DNA from: Acorus gramineus
Taxonomy: Eukaryota > Streptophyta > Magnoliopsida > Acorales > Acoraceae
Reading direction: 5' to 3'
Assembly (NCBI GenBank): GCA_030737835.1
Contig: CM060848.1
Location: forward strand, 18,825,309-18,889,308
Length of the DNA: 64,000 bases
Part shown: in pieces, positions 20,620 through 31,953 of the stretch
How positions within the stretch are numbered: position 1 is the first letter of the stretch
Layout: each line of letters starts with the position of its first letter
Translations under genes and position numbers: made by a program
Notes under the pieces: generated by a model
The model's database searches: none
Seen by the model: the letters and a program-made list of their open reading frames with translations, nothing else
What the model was told of the DNA's origin: nothing

Positions 20620-21648
20620 TAAAGGAAAGAGAGAAATACTGCTTTGTATCAGTGATTACCTTTGCATCTAACTTGAAAATACTCGTCATCGCTATAACGA
20701 GCACAAAGTACCTGCATTTCACAAACAAAATTTCTAGATGAGTATTAAACAACATGAACATAGGGACAACTTGCCTGAATTATATCAGTTCATCAGAAAT
20801 AAATCTGCCTATTCAAACTCACAGCTTCTGTTGTAAATGGTGTACCATCCAAGCTCTCAGGTACCACCTACAAGAACAGACAGACCCAATTATTAGCAAA
20901 TAAAACAGAACCACAGTTCACAACTTAAAAAGCTTCATAAACATCTAAACAAGAAAATCAAATCAGTAGTCACTCACAACCAAAAACCTAAACTCGTTCT
21001 CCCTCTCGATGAAAGACGGTATCTGGACAAATTCAATCACAATTCTTCACTAACAAATCAAAAGTTCCAAACCCCCAAAAGCAAACTGCATTAATAGACC
21101 TAAAAAATGCCCCCAAAAATACCTCCTTTTTCGCGATTTCAAAAACGGTGACTAGAAGGGACTCTCCCTCGCATGGCTCCACACTCAAGCTCGAGAATTC
21201 CTGCACAAAAGCTTCGCTTGAATCTTAATTATCCAAAAAAACATCGGTCCAAGATGAAAAACATGTTCTTTCAAATCAAACCCTAGTTTCTTCGTTCGCG
21301 ATGCCGCGCTCGAAGAAGATCGGCGCGGCGTGGCAAAGCACGCGCCTGAATCCGCGCAGGGTCGCGACTCTGAAGTTCTTGAGATCAGAAAAAGTGCTCC
21401 TCGCGCTTCTCTCTTCGTCGCGGTCACAGACATACAATCAAACACTTCAAAAGCTTCAATTTTGTAACCAATTTGAACTCTGAATCGTCTGTGATTGTGC
21501 ATTTCGAGAGAGAGAGAGAGAGAGACCGACCGGAGAGAAGAGAACCGAAGCCGCAGACGGAGAGAGAGCCGTCCGACGACAACAGCGCCTCGAAATCGGA
21601 CTCGTCGTCCAGCTGTCGGTAACCTCCGCCTCCGCCGCCGCCGCTCAT
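17730..21648 (-). CDS. Gamma-glutamylcyclotransferase-fold (AIG2-like) protein
   Basis: Eight exons on the minus strand join in frame: 21648-21531, 21412-21282, 21200-21123, 21022-20978, 20867-20823, 20711-20660, 18912-18816, 17895-17730. They give 243 residues. ATG at 21648-21646 begins MSGGGGGGGYRQLDDESDFE. It was chosen over longer upstream openings because the Gly-rich start sits directly after a GC-rich leader. Residues 31-39 (VCGFGSLLS) resemble the FGSLL loop of the GGCT/AIG2 fold. Later blocks are RVATLRGFRRVLCHAAPIFF, GSKEIYYQRYGRHNIHKIW, RDDILPCRVYLRH and a C-terminus GIMEEEPPEHLRSRYGG. From memory this resembles the Arabidopsis protein annotated AIG2-like (At5g46720). Substrate is not established, so glutathione-derived gamma-glutamyl peptides are only a family-level guess. 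The gene is divergent from ERS1. Intron 6 (18913-20659) is repeat-rich. Confidence 0.8.
19037..19053. repeat. G17 homopolymer run
   Basis: Seventeen G in a row, followed by GGTTGGGG, lie in intron 6 of the AIG2-like gene. On the transcribed (minus) strand the RNA would carry a C-run. Such runs are prone to length change and to sequencing error. Confidence 0.9.
19161..19432. repeat. Tandem duplication, 2 x 136 bp
   Basis: Unit 1 (19161-19296) and unit 2 (19297-19432) are nearly identical. Both run from AAAAATTAGATTTACACAAA through AGAAGTGATCCAC and GGTGCACAAGGAAAAGTT to TATACC. The units abut exactly, with only a few single-base differences, so this is a recent direct duplication inside intron 6 of the AIG2-like gene. 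Confidence 0.9.
20551..20616. repeat. (AT)33 microsatellite
   Basis: An uninterrupted run of about 33 AT units sits about 45 bases from the exon at 20660-20711. It lies in intron 6, just after the splice donor in the gene's direction. Long Tyr/Ile open frames across it are artefacts. Confidence 0.97.
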
Positions 21649-22920
21649 CGTCGGTCGGGGTCTGTTGCCTTCGCCGCTTGCGAAGATGCGAAGAGATCTC
21701 CCGAACGAAGAAGACGACCGTGGTTTAATCACAGCCGTTCGATATAAATCCGACGGTCTCCCGAAGCACGGAAACCGAGTGATCGACATGGACGTCTGAT
21801 CCGTGATGACAAGGCAAACCAATAAAAGCATGATCAAGTGTCACGTGCATCGGAGGGGACACGTCAGGGTGGACGAGATGAACGGACGCAATGTGGAGAT
21901 GTGAAATCGGAACTTGGAAGTGACGTCGCTTTCGCTTCTGTGGGGTCCACTCTTTACGGATACTTCCCCCCTGACCACATTTTCAATCGGACCGTCGAAT
22001 CGACGATTAACGGTGGTGATGGTCTGAAAAGGAACGGGGAAATCTCATCCGAGATTTCGGTACAGTTACATCGTACCTTGATTTAAAAAAAGCTTGAGCT
22101 ATTTGCAAATAAACCCTACATCATATTTTGCGTCTGAATAACCCCCTTCCTGCAGTAAATCTAACAATTAATTTTGCTTTGAATAGAGTGGGGGGAAAGA
22201 ATAATGTTTTAATATAAACAAAAAAAACTTTTATGTCAAAATGAATTATATTAATAAAATGATAACATGATTTTTATAATTTATCATAAAGATATATATA
22301 TTATTCGTCAAAATATATGTTTTATTTGCACATATTTATCATGTTCAAGAAATAATAAAACGCGGACTATATGGTACACCACAGAAAATGTGTAACAGTG
22401 TTTATGTATATATATCATTAAATTACTTTTTCCTTTACCCTGACTAATCCTAGGTTAGGTTTTCTTTTTTAATTTTCTAATCTTTAGCTTCTCTACTATC
22501 ATTTTTCACTTCTGGCTGACTGTAACAACTTTTATTTAGTTATAACATAAACTATTATTCTTTTAAAAAAAAAATTAATAAAATACTAGGAGGTATAATA
22601 AAATTTAATTAGGGGCCTATCAGGTATAATAAATTACTTGGAGATACTTTTTGCAAATAACTCTAATTAACGTGGCCTCACACGCGCGTCCAATCACGCC
22701 GCTTTAACGCACGAGTAGTGAATCCACTTTTTAGAACGCCGTCTCTCGTCGGTCTGTGTCCGAAACCGACGAGACCATTTTTACAGTCTCTCGGACAGCT
22801 TCATCATCATCATCTCTGTCTCTCTATATATATATTGGTGAGTTCAATCTCTTCAGACAACAATTTTCTCTCAATTGAAATTATGTTCACTTCATCTGCT
22901 TCAACAGTCACCGAAAAAGG
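21649..22920. promoter_or_regulatory. Divergent promoter region of AIG2-like gene and ERS1
   Basis: The two start codons face away from each other, so this spacer must carry both promoters. The left 200 bases are GC-rich (leader of the AIG2-like gene, minus strand). The middle (22080-22680) is AT-rich with no feature seen. The right part has TCTATATATATATTGG (TATA-like, 22825-22834), a likely ERS1 core promoter, followed by a CT-rich leader. Confidence 0.6.
22825..22834 (+). promoter_or_regulatory. TATA-like box of ERS1
   Basis: TATATATATA follows CTCTGTCTCTC and precedes a CT-rich leader. It sits about 450 bases before the ERS1 ATG, which fits a transcript whose leader contains an intron. 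Confidence 0.5.
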
Positions 22921-23259
22921 GTATCTGTTTTACCCATCTTGTTGTTGACGAATTTTGCAGCTTGGGTTAGTGATTTTAAGACGAATTGAGAAGTCTTGGT
23001 AATCAATTTGTAGTTTGTTTGTTTTTTTTTTTTTTTTTTTGGGTTTAATTCGTATTTTCATGATATGGGTCTGCTTGGTTTTTTCAAAGAGAGGGGAAAA
23101 GGTAAGAGCTTTGGCTTGATTTATCAATTTAAGACACCAAGTTTCCCCTTTTATTGAATCTCAGAATGAAATTCATGAAAACATATTGTTGGGTAGTGCT
23201 AGAAATCTAGGATTTCTTATGAACCAGTGTGTAATCCGATGTTTTATGTTCTTTAACAG
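22921..23259 (+). other. Putative 5'UTR intron of ERS1
   Basis: A donor-like AAAAAGG/GTATCTG at 22921 and the acceptor TTCTTTAACAG ending at 23259 bracket a T-rich stretch with a long T-run near 23022-23040. The ATG follows 26 bases after the acceptor. Ethylene receptor genes of subfamily 1 are known to carry an intron in the leader. The donor choice is inference. Confidence 0.5.
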
Positions 23260-23285
23260 ACATGTAAGAACCGCCCACAAAGAGA

Positions 23286-26200
23286 ATGGAAGGTTGTGAT
23301 TGCGTTGAGCCTCAATGGCCAGCCGGCGAGCTTCTGGTGAAGTACCAGTACATATCGGACTTCTTCATCGCCCTCGCATACTTCTCGATCCCTCTCGAGC
23401 TCATCTACTTCGTGAAAAAGTCCGCCTTTTTCCCGTATCGATGGGTTCTGATGCAATTTGGGGCCTTTATTGTCCTCTGTGGGGCAACCCACTTCATAAA
23501 TCTTTGGACTTTCACCATGCATAGCAAAACCGTAGTGTTAGTGATGACGATCGCCAAGGCCTCCACTGCGATCGTCTCTTGCGCGACAGCTCTGATGCTC
23601 GTGCACATAATCCCGGACTTGTTGAGCGTGAAAACCAGGGAGCTCTTCTTAAAAAACAAGGCAGAGGAGCTTGATAGGGAGATGGGGCTCATTCGGACAC
23701 AAGAAGAGACCGGGAGGCATGTGAGGATGCTCACACACGAGATTCGGAGCACCTTAGACAGGCATACCATATTGAAGACGACTCTTGTTGAGCTCGGTCG
23801 GACATTGGGTTTGGAAGAGTGCGCTCTGTGGATGCCGTCTCGGACGGATCACAATCTTCACCTCTCACACACATTGCGTCATCAAGCACCTGTTGGGGTT
23901 ATTGTTTCGACGAATCTCCCGATAGTGAATCAAGTCTTTAGTAGTAATCGTGCTGTGAGAATCCCTCATACATGTCCCTTGGCGAGGATTAAGCCTATCG
24001 CGGGGAGGTATGTGCCGCCAGAGGTTGTTGCTGTGCGGGTTCCATTGTTGCATCTCTCGAACTTCCAAATAAATGACTGGCCTGAGTTCTCGGCGAGGAG
24101 TTATGCAGTGATGGTATTGATGCTCCCTTCAGACAGTGCAAGGAAGTGGCATGCCCATGAATTAGAGCTGGTGGGGGTGGTCGCGGATCAGGTCTGACAC
24201 TTTCTTTTATTGTGAAATGTTGGAAATATTACTATTTCTTTATGGCATGCCCATATGATTTGATTTATCATATGGCATAATGAGCTCTTAGAGGTGAGTA
24301 TATACTATGTAGTTTGGAAAGTGAGAATAGATGCTATATAAGAATTATCTTATGCTTTATTAGTTCTTCTCATATGAAGTAGCAACAAAATATCAATGAT
24401 GTCTATTTCATGTACCGTGCATGTCAGCTTGTTGTCGTAGAATTATTATTCTTAACTATATATGGTTCATGTATTCTCTGAGATCTGATTTGTATGCTAG
24501 TGCTATACACTCTGATCTTTTAGATGCAGGCTGGTTTCTTCTATAATTATAAGAACTTTTAGTTGGGAGAACAAAGTATAAACTTAACCCGCGATCATAT
24601 TCTTCAGTTGCTTAGAACCATTATTGATGTTATACGATTGGCATTTGATGTTATAAGATCCTTGACATGAACACTGGAAAATTTTTCCATGGAATCTGAC
24701 CTGAAGTATTGTATTTGCTTTGAGTTTTCTATGGACCGTAGGAAATCATGGACCATATTAAATTTGACCTATGCCAACTGATTTTTACCTGTTTTCTTGT
24801 GGTTATGGTTGAATTCTTTGAAGAACGAACTCTTCTATATTATAGTCATATGGAAATTTAATCAGCAAATAAATCATTACATCTTTGTTTTGTGTTACAT
24901 GAACCAGTACTTTAGTAGACTGATTTGGAACCGCAAGTGCTGAGTTCCAACCCTTAAAGACCAAGCATGTCTCTCTGATGCTCCTACATGTGTCCAAGTC
25001 AATGTTACAATTTCTGATTGCTTTGGAATCGTGAACCTAATTCTCCAGGTCCCTGATTCAGGACATTCCTGAAAATTTTGATTCTATTCTGCTGTTGCAA
25101 ATATATGAATAGTTTGTAAATTTTATGCTTATGTGGATATCACTGAACAATTTTTTTTTTTTAAAAAAAAACATTTGTGACTTAAGCCCATGTTTGGAAT
25201 GAGAATAAACCCTCGGATAACCCCGGATAGAAATTTTGTTGTGTTTGGAAAGCCCGGATAACCCCAGATAAAGTATGCCAGAATAAACTGGTATAAAGTG
25301 ATATATGGATTCCAATCAACCCCTAGAATAAAAGTTATCCTAGGTTATTCCACCCAAAGAATATGTGGGCCCACTGTCAAATCAACTGTCATCACCTCTT
25401 ATAAATCACCTGTCAAATCAACTATCATTATTTTTTTTCCTTTTATAAATCCTTATCCTTACTTTTTTCACATTTTATCCAAACAACAAAACATTTATTC
25501 TTACGTTTACCAACGAGAATAATTCAAAACACAACCAAACACAAAATCACTTTATCCTTATTTATACTTACTTATGCTCGGATAAATGTATATCCAAAAA
25601 TAAATCTTATCTCCGTTCCAAACGGGGGCTAAGAGTTTTCTGGTTTCCTATTATTAAGACTGTCATTGCTAGTGAGATTGTGATTCTTTATTTTTGGTGT
25701 TCGAGTTTAAGCGTTAAAGCTTTTTTTTCTTTATCCTTCTTCATTGTATTGGATTCAGGTAGCTGTTGCGCTTTCACATGCAGCAATACTGGAGGAGTCC
25801 ATGAGGGCACGTGACATGCTTATGGAGCAAAATGTAGCACTTGATTTAGCTCGACAGGAGGCCGAAATGGCCATTCGCGCTCGCAATGATTTTCTCGCAG
25901 TTATGAACCACGAGATGCGGACTCCCATGCATGCAATCATTGCCTTGTCTTCTCTTCTTCTGGAAACCGAACTAACTCCTGAACAGCGGTTAATGATAGA
26001 AACAGTGTTGAAGAGCAGCAACCTCTTGGCAACACTCATAAACGATGTTTTAGATCTATCAAGGCTCGAGGATGGAAGCCTCGAATTGGAGCTTGGAACT
26101 TTCAATCCATATGCTGTTTTCAGAGAGGTGCTTAATTTATTATTTTTCACTCTTTGTTGATGGATGGGATTCAGCAATTCCCTATTTGATTAGATCTTGC

Positions 26201-27694
26201 TTTTCATTATATAGGTCGTCAATCTGATAAAGCCCATAGCTGCAGTGAAGAAGATATCCGTAACTTTTATGTTGTCACCGGACTTGCCAGTTTTTGCCAT
26301 TGGTGATGAGAAACGACTCATGCAGATTCTTCTAAATGTGGCTGGTAATGCTGTGAAATTCACAAAGGAAGGTTACGTATCAATTACAGCCTCCGTTGCG
26401 AAAGCAGATTCATTGCGGGACATACAATCTGCGGAATTCTATCCGGTACCCAGCGAAGGGCACTTTTACATTCGTGTTCAGGTTCGATAACTTTGGTGGT
26501 TCAGATTAGATATATGTGAGTTCTTTGTGTTTGATTGGCTGTGAAATGTTGATTTTGTTTGTATTACAGGTGAAGGATACCGGTTGTGGGATTAACCCGC
26601 AAGACAAGCCACATCTGTTCACGAAATTCACGCAATCCACAAGCGGACCAAATAAAAGCTATGGAGGCAATGGACTCGGACTTGCGATTTGTAAGAGGTA
26701 TTTTTTTTTCCGAAGAATTATGCCCTCCAGGATTTAATCCCTTGATCTCTTTCACATATGAGTAAAAGGTATTGCCAGATAAAACTCTCCTGTGTTCATT
26801 GGAAACCGAGGTTAAATCAGATTTTGCCTCCCATGATAGTTAGGTTTGGATTACTTTTAAAAATTGATATGCATTTGCTCACATAAACCTATAGCCAGGT
26901 TTTCAATCGAAAATTGATCTCGATTAGAAAATGTTGAAAAAAAATGCATGTTTTTTGGCAATGTTTGTTTAATACATTAAACCACCAGCTGAAGTGAGAT
27001 GTACACTTCAGCTCAGCTCATATTAGGCTGTAAATCCTTCTAGGTCAAACAGGCATTTATTATGCGGTTCCTTGTTACCTAATGCTCCAAATTATTGATT
27101 AATTCACATATTAAATGCACACTTTCCATTAAAAGTTTAATTCTCTTCAAGTTAACAATACACGCTTTTTTCCAATAATCCGTGCATCAAACAAATAAAC
27201 ATGTATTAAACACATGATACTTATTTTACTTGTGCTACAGAACTAAAACAAAAAAAATGCTTGACTAGACTTTGCTCTGCTAACGTCGGTTGCCAATGAT
27301 TCTGCCTAAATTCTAATAACATAACTGAACTCAGAAGTCTTTGTAATGTAATGATGTTATCACACCTTTGAGAAGAGATCATGGGTTTGTTTTAATATTG
27401 GTGATTTTGCATGTCATAATCAACATTTTTATTTTTTTCACTTTTCCCAAATTTTACAGATTTGTGAATCTTATGGGAGGCCACATCTGGTTGGACAGTG
27501 AGGGTCCGGGGAAGGGTTGTACTGCCATATTTGTTGTAAAACTTGGGAACTGCGAAACTCCTGAAGGATCAATCCAACACGTTGTGCCCCTAACTCGACC
27601 GATCTGTGGAGATTTAGTCGTGCCTAAGGCAATATTGGCAGAAGAGGTTGGTTCCGAGTTTTCTTTGAAGCCTCGATATCAAAGAGGACCATGA
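23286..27694 (+). CDS. ERS1: Ethylene receptor, subfamily 1 without receiver domain (ERS1)
   Basis: ERS1 is an ER-membrane ethylene receptor that represses the response through CTR1 until ethylene binds via copper. Exons 23286-24191, 25759-26127, 26215-26481, 26570-26697 and 27460-27694 join in frame to 634 residues. Cys4 and Cys6 (dimer disulfide positions), three hydrophobic helices, and ethylene/copper ligands Cys65 and His69 (VLCGATHF) are present. A GAF region follows, then an intact subfamily-1 histidine kinase: H-box [15 protein letters not shown] with His353, N-box [16 protein letters not shown]1 DTGCGI (517-522), G2 [12 protein letters not shown]. After the kinase there are only about 50 residues ending LKPRYQRGP and a stop, with no receiver domain, which makes it ERS1 and not ETR1. 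Intron 1 carries a Tourist-like MITE. No lesion was seen. Confidence 0.96.
25186..25629 (+). mobile_element. Tourist-like MITE in ERS1 intron 1
   Basis: The left end is GCCCATGTTTGGAATGAGA. The right end, reverse-complemented, is GCCCCCGTTTGGAACGGAGA. TAA flanks both sides (25183-25185, 25630-25632), the three-base target duplication of PIF/Harbinger elements. The interior carries repeated TGTCAAATCAACTGTCATCA-like blocks. It is 444 bp with no transposase. Relatives lie at 28811-29265, 31495-31953 and near 33333. Confidence 0.85.
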
Positions 27695-27947
27695 GTGAAT
27701 GCATCAATACATCAGGAAACCAATATCAAGGAATTTGTACCATTTTTTGAGATTCGACAAACAAGACCATGTGTACAGTAAGGCTGAATATAGAGAAATC
27801 TTCCCTCTTCTGATGTTATGTGGTGGGCATGTGAAAACTTTTGCTGTCCTGATGGTATTCATTGCATTACATTTTGATGTATTGTATGTGAAGAACTAGG
27901 ACCTGTCTTGCATGAAATGCAAATGTATGTGGATTGACTGCTTGGTT

Positions 27948-28200
27948 GGTGCAATAAGATTTGGACTGAAATTATTACTTTATGATATAGCTCGTTATAA
28001 TGTTACGTGCAATCCTGGTTATAGCCTCCTGTAGTTTTTGACATGCTTTTCATATTTTAGGGGTATGCAAAGGTGCAATAAGATTTGGACTGAAACTATT
28101 TTTACTTTATGATATAGCTCGTTATAATGTTTGGTGCAGTCCTGGTTATAGCCTCCTGTAGTTTTGACATGCTTTTCATATATTAGGGATTTAGGGGTAT
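27948..28200. repeat. Tandem duplication, 2 x 124 bp, downstream of ERS1
   Basis: Unit 1 (27948-28071) and unit 2 (28072-about 28200) both run GGTGCAATAAGATTTGGACT, GATATAGCTCGTTATAATG, CTGGTTATAGCCTCCTGTAG, ACATGCTTTTCATAT. They differ by a few substitutions and small indels. They lie about 250 bases past the ERS1 stop, in or just beyond its 3' untranslated region. Confidence 0.9.
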
Positions 28201-28810
28201 ACAAAGCATATATTTTCATAACATGAATAATATATTTTAACGAATTATATGAATTCATTTATAGAGGAAGTAAAAAATTACACGTTTACTTTGTTGGATA
28301 TGTGTGAGGCTGCACATAAGGCTAAACATGATTGTTTGTAACAGCACTTTTGAGAAGAAACAAGAACTCCGATTTATGTGGAGAATAACTGGGAAATGGT
28401 TATGTATTTTATCAAATCATTGGGCACTTCTCGTGTTGGTGTCAAGAGAGTTCGAGTTTTGTTGGGGATATATTATGTGTGGAGGAGTAGTTTTGGCTTC
28501 TTTTTATATTATTAGGTAGAGTAGATATTTCTTTTACTTTTATCTTTTTGATATGTGATCCTGTATATGTTTATACTTTATGTGACCTCTTTATTTTAAT
28601 AAAATTAATGGCATCTGCATACTGTTTCTTAAAAATAAAAAATAAAAAAAATGGATGTGCTGAGATTTGAAGCATTGAAGCTTTAAATTTCATAAGCAGT
28701 TTGATTCACAGTGAGGTTTGGCTTAGGCATGTTGAATTTCAATGAATTTACATGCAGCTCTAACCTGGCATAAAGTTATGTTGGATATATCAAGAATAGA
28801 TATATATTTA

Positions 28811-29265
28811 GCCCATGTTCGGATATAAAATAAAACTTATTTCGGGATATACAGTTATACAAGCATAAGTGGGTATAGCAGTGGAATAAGTGATTTTATG
28901 TTTAGTTATGTTTTAAATTATTTTCGTTGAAAAACGTAATAATAAAGTTTTTGTTGTTTGTATAAAATATGAATAAAGTGTTAATAAAGATTTATAAAAA
29001 ATGAGAAAATGATGATAGTTGATTTGACATGTGATTTATAAGAAGTGATGACAGTTGATTCGATAGCAAGACTCACATATTCTTTGGGTGGAATAACCTG
29101 GAATAATCTTAATTCCAGGGGTTGGTTGAAATCCATATGTCACTTTATACCAATTTATTCTGGCATAGGTTATCCCAGTGTATTCAGTTCATCTAAACAC
29201 CAAAAATTATTTATTATGCTGTATTCTAGGTTTTTCCGTGACCTATTCCGTATCCAAACGGAGGG
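28811..29265 (-). mobile_element. Tourist-like MITE, inverted relative to the ERS1 intronic copy
   Basis: The interior matches the reverse complement of the element at 25186-25629: GATAGTTGATTTGACATGTG, GTGATGACAGTTGATT and TTTGGGTGGAATAACCTGG are shared blocks. The left end is TTA then GCCCATGTTCGGATA. The right end reads CCAAACGGAGGG. The right target copy is not preserved, so the exact right border is approximate. Confidence 0.75.
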
Positions 29266-29379
29266 TCTGATCTCTGATGGGTACATGGGGCTGGTTATCC
29301 CCACCCCCTATAAATTTGAACCCACCCCAACAGAAAATGAATTTTTTTTTTGGAAAAACATTAATGCCACCCCAAACCC

Positions 29380-29640
29380 TTCCATCCTAGTTAATCCACC
29401 ACAAAAACAAAACCCTCACGCGCCATCCTTCCTGGGCCGGCCCGTCTCCCTCCTCCCTTAATCTGCTCCACCTCCGGCGAGTATCCGACGAGCACACAAG
29501 GGTGGAGGAGGTTGTGATAGTGATGATGATGATGGTGGCATGCAGCCGGGGTGGCGACAATGGTGGTGATGGTGGTAGCACGACGGGCAACGGAGGAAGG
29601 TTGGAGGGAGGTTAGGCAGTGTAGAAATGGATGGGTGGGT
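29380..29640. other. GC-rich GTGGTG/GATGAT island
   Basis: The block is sharply GC-richer than its surroundings, with GGGCCGGCCCGTCTCC and GATGATGATGATGGTGGCAT. It has open frames on both strands but no recognisable protein. It begins beside the MITE ending near 29265 and may be a fragment of a larger repeat. Confidence 0.4.
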
Positions 29641-30570
29641 GGGCTTTAGATGTTAAATCAAAACAAAAAAGGTCAGATGAGCTGATGAATAATAGGGGGT
29701 GGTGGGGCTTAGATGTTAAATCATTCATTTTTTTTAATTATAAAAAAAAATCTCACTTTACCGTTTTAAAAACACAAAAGATTAACATACCCGCATGTAA
29801 TTAGATTCTTAACGTATTCCATATCTCTTAATTATATTAAAATATTTCACTCTCTTGATTGTGTTAATGTATTTCACACATTCTTATGTATAATTTTTTT
29901 TTACTATAAATTCGTTGTAATTAGATAGATTTTGTGAGATATGTGTTAATTATTATAATTTGAGTTTTTGATGATGAACCATTAAATGTTGATGCTTCTT
30001 TAAAAAAATAGATATGTATAAATGATGCTTTAAAAATATGTGAAGAGCCAAAAAAAATAAAAAAATGAATAAGGATTTATGATACTAAAATATTATTTGC
30101 TACAATGGAGCAAACACAGATTTAAATTATATATTATGATTATACACAATAAAAAATGATAAACAACATTAAGTAAGATATATATAAGAAACACACAAAA
30201 TGATATATAATAACAAAACTTTTAAGGGAATTAGTTTGTGTCATAGAGAGAAATTGTTGTTTTGTATGAAAAATAAGTTTTTGTGTGGAATAACCTAACA
30301 AGGGTCAGAGGAATGTTAAAAATCTAATTACATAAGGGTGTATTAGTCTTTTGTATTTTTAAAATTATGAAATAAGACTTTTTAAGATATAATTTATAAA
30401 GTGATTGATTTGGTTATTTCTAACTTTTATGAGATTTTTTTAATCATTTTTCTTTTTTATAATTTCACATGTATAATCAATGTTTGAAACGTCCACTTTA
30501 TATATTTTTTAGGGCCCATTTGAAAACAGATTTAGATTTGGACAATTTTTGGATTTGGGCTATCGGATCG

Positions 30571-30590
30571 ACTCGTTTATAAATGAGTCG
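30571..30590. repeat. Near-perfect 20-bp palindrome
   Basis: GACTCGTTTATAAATGAGTC is a near-perfect inverted repeat, repeated in part by CTCGACTCATTCGGCTC downstream. Similar strings recur at dispersed plant repeats. Confidence 0.5.
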
Positions 30591-31161
30591 AGCTTCAACA
30601 TATCAAAACTCGACTCATTCGGCTCCTAACTGTAGTTGGTAATTATTTCCCTTTATCCCACGTACCAAATGAAGGCAAAATATATGTCCATGTAGTATTG
30701 TTGTACTGAATTCAAATTTATCATGTTAGAATGAAATTAGTGATGTATCATAGGCTTAGGGTGTGCTTGACAACTGCTTAAAAGTATTTTTGTGTGGCTT
30801 AGAAGGAGAAGTGATTACGTTTAGAAATCCTAGTAACTATTACAAACGACCAAGACCAAAGAAGTATGAGTTTTTTTTATTTTTTTATTTTTAAGACCAA
30901 TCTATTTATTGTTATGTACTCATCCGAAATATTTAAGTTTTCAATTTTGTTTTTTTGTAACATTTTCTTTTTCAAATTTATCTTTAGTTATTTATTATAT
31001 TTGATTTCAAATTATAGGAGATGAATGATATAGATCATGCCACATCATCACTTTTATTGTTTTTGTTTTTATTGTTTTAATATTAGGATAAGGATAAAAT
31101 AAAAAAATAATCTAGCTATTTATATATATGTTTATATAGAAATTGAATATTATCATATCCA

Positions 31162-31205
31162 GTGGCGGAGTCAAGATTTTTATAAAGGGAGGGGGGGCCT
31201 AAAGT
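31162..31205. mobile_element. hAT-like terminal fragment
   Basis: CAGTGGCGGAGTCAAGATTT followed by AAAGGGAGGGGGGGCCTAAA is like the known end of widespread plant hAT elements. No matching opposite end was found nearby, so it is a one-ended fragment. Confidence 0.5.
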
Positions 31206-31494
31206 GGCATATGTAATTATTTTCTAAAGTTATATCATTATTTTTTTTTATTTCAGTAAAATAGTTTAAAGAATGAATATATATAAAAAATGAAATATAT
31301 CACTGAATAATTTTAAAAGATAATTATCATATTTTAAAACGATATATCATATTTTATATTGATAATTCACAAAAAAAAAAAAAAATGTCAAAACATAAAT
31401 CTAATAAGCAATACATATTTACACAACTATTTTAAATTTTAAATAAATTAATAACTATGATAATAAGGTAAAAGATAAAAATTCTATACCTTCA

Positions 31495-31953
31495 CCCTCT
31501 GTTTGGATTGAGGAATTAAGTTATTTTAGATAGATAACTATACTAGTATAGATAACAATTCTACAGGAATAAGAGAATTTCTGTTTGGTTGTGTTTTTTA
31601 TTATTCTCATTTGAAAATGTAAGAATACATATTGAGTTGTTTGGTTGATAAAAATAAAATATAAATAAAGTGTAAAAAAGTTGATTTGACATGTAGACCC
31701 TCTGATGTATAAGCGGTATTGATAAGTGATTTGATGTGATAAGGTGTAAAAAGTTAATTTGACATGTGAACCCATGAGAATAGATAAACTGAGTATAGCT
31801 TATTCTAGGGGTTACTTAGAATTGTTATATTCTCTTATACTCGTTTAAACTAGCTTAGTAATACCAAATTATACTATGCAAACAAACAATCATTTTTCCT
31901 ATCCATTCTTATACCACCCTTATACGAGCTTAACCCATTACCCAAACTTGGGC
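31495..31953 (-). mobile_element. Tourist-like MITE, divergent third member
   Basis: The ends are CCCTCTGTTTGGATTGAGG and, reverse-complemented, GCCCAAGTTTGGGTAATGG. TCA flanks both sides (31492-31494, 31954-31956). The interior has GTTGATTTGACATGTAGACC and a second GTTAATTTGACATGTG, the same internal block as the 25.2 and 28.8 kb elements in the same order as the 28.8 kb copy. Confidence 0.7.

Noticed and set aside
20432-20761. Open frames with Tyr-Ile repeats across the AT microsatellite
   Set aside because: They are produced by the (AT)33 run and overlap a proven exon of the AIG2-like gene on the other strand.
23405-23770. Minus-strand 121-codon frame over ERS1 exon 1
   Set aside because: Antisense shadow of the highly conserved ethylene-binding and GAF coding region.
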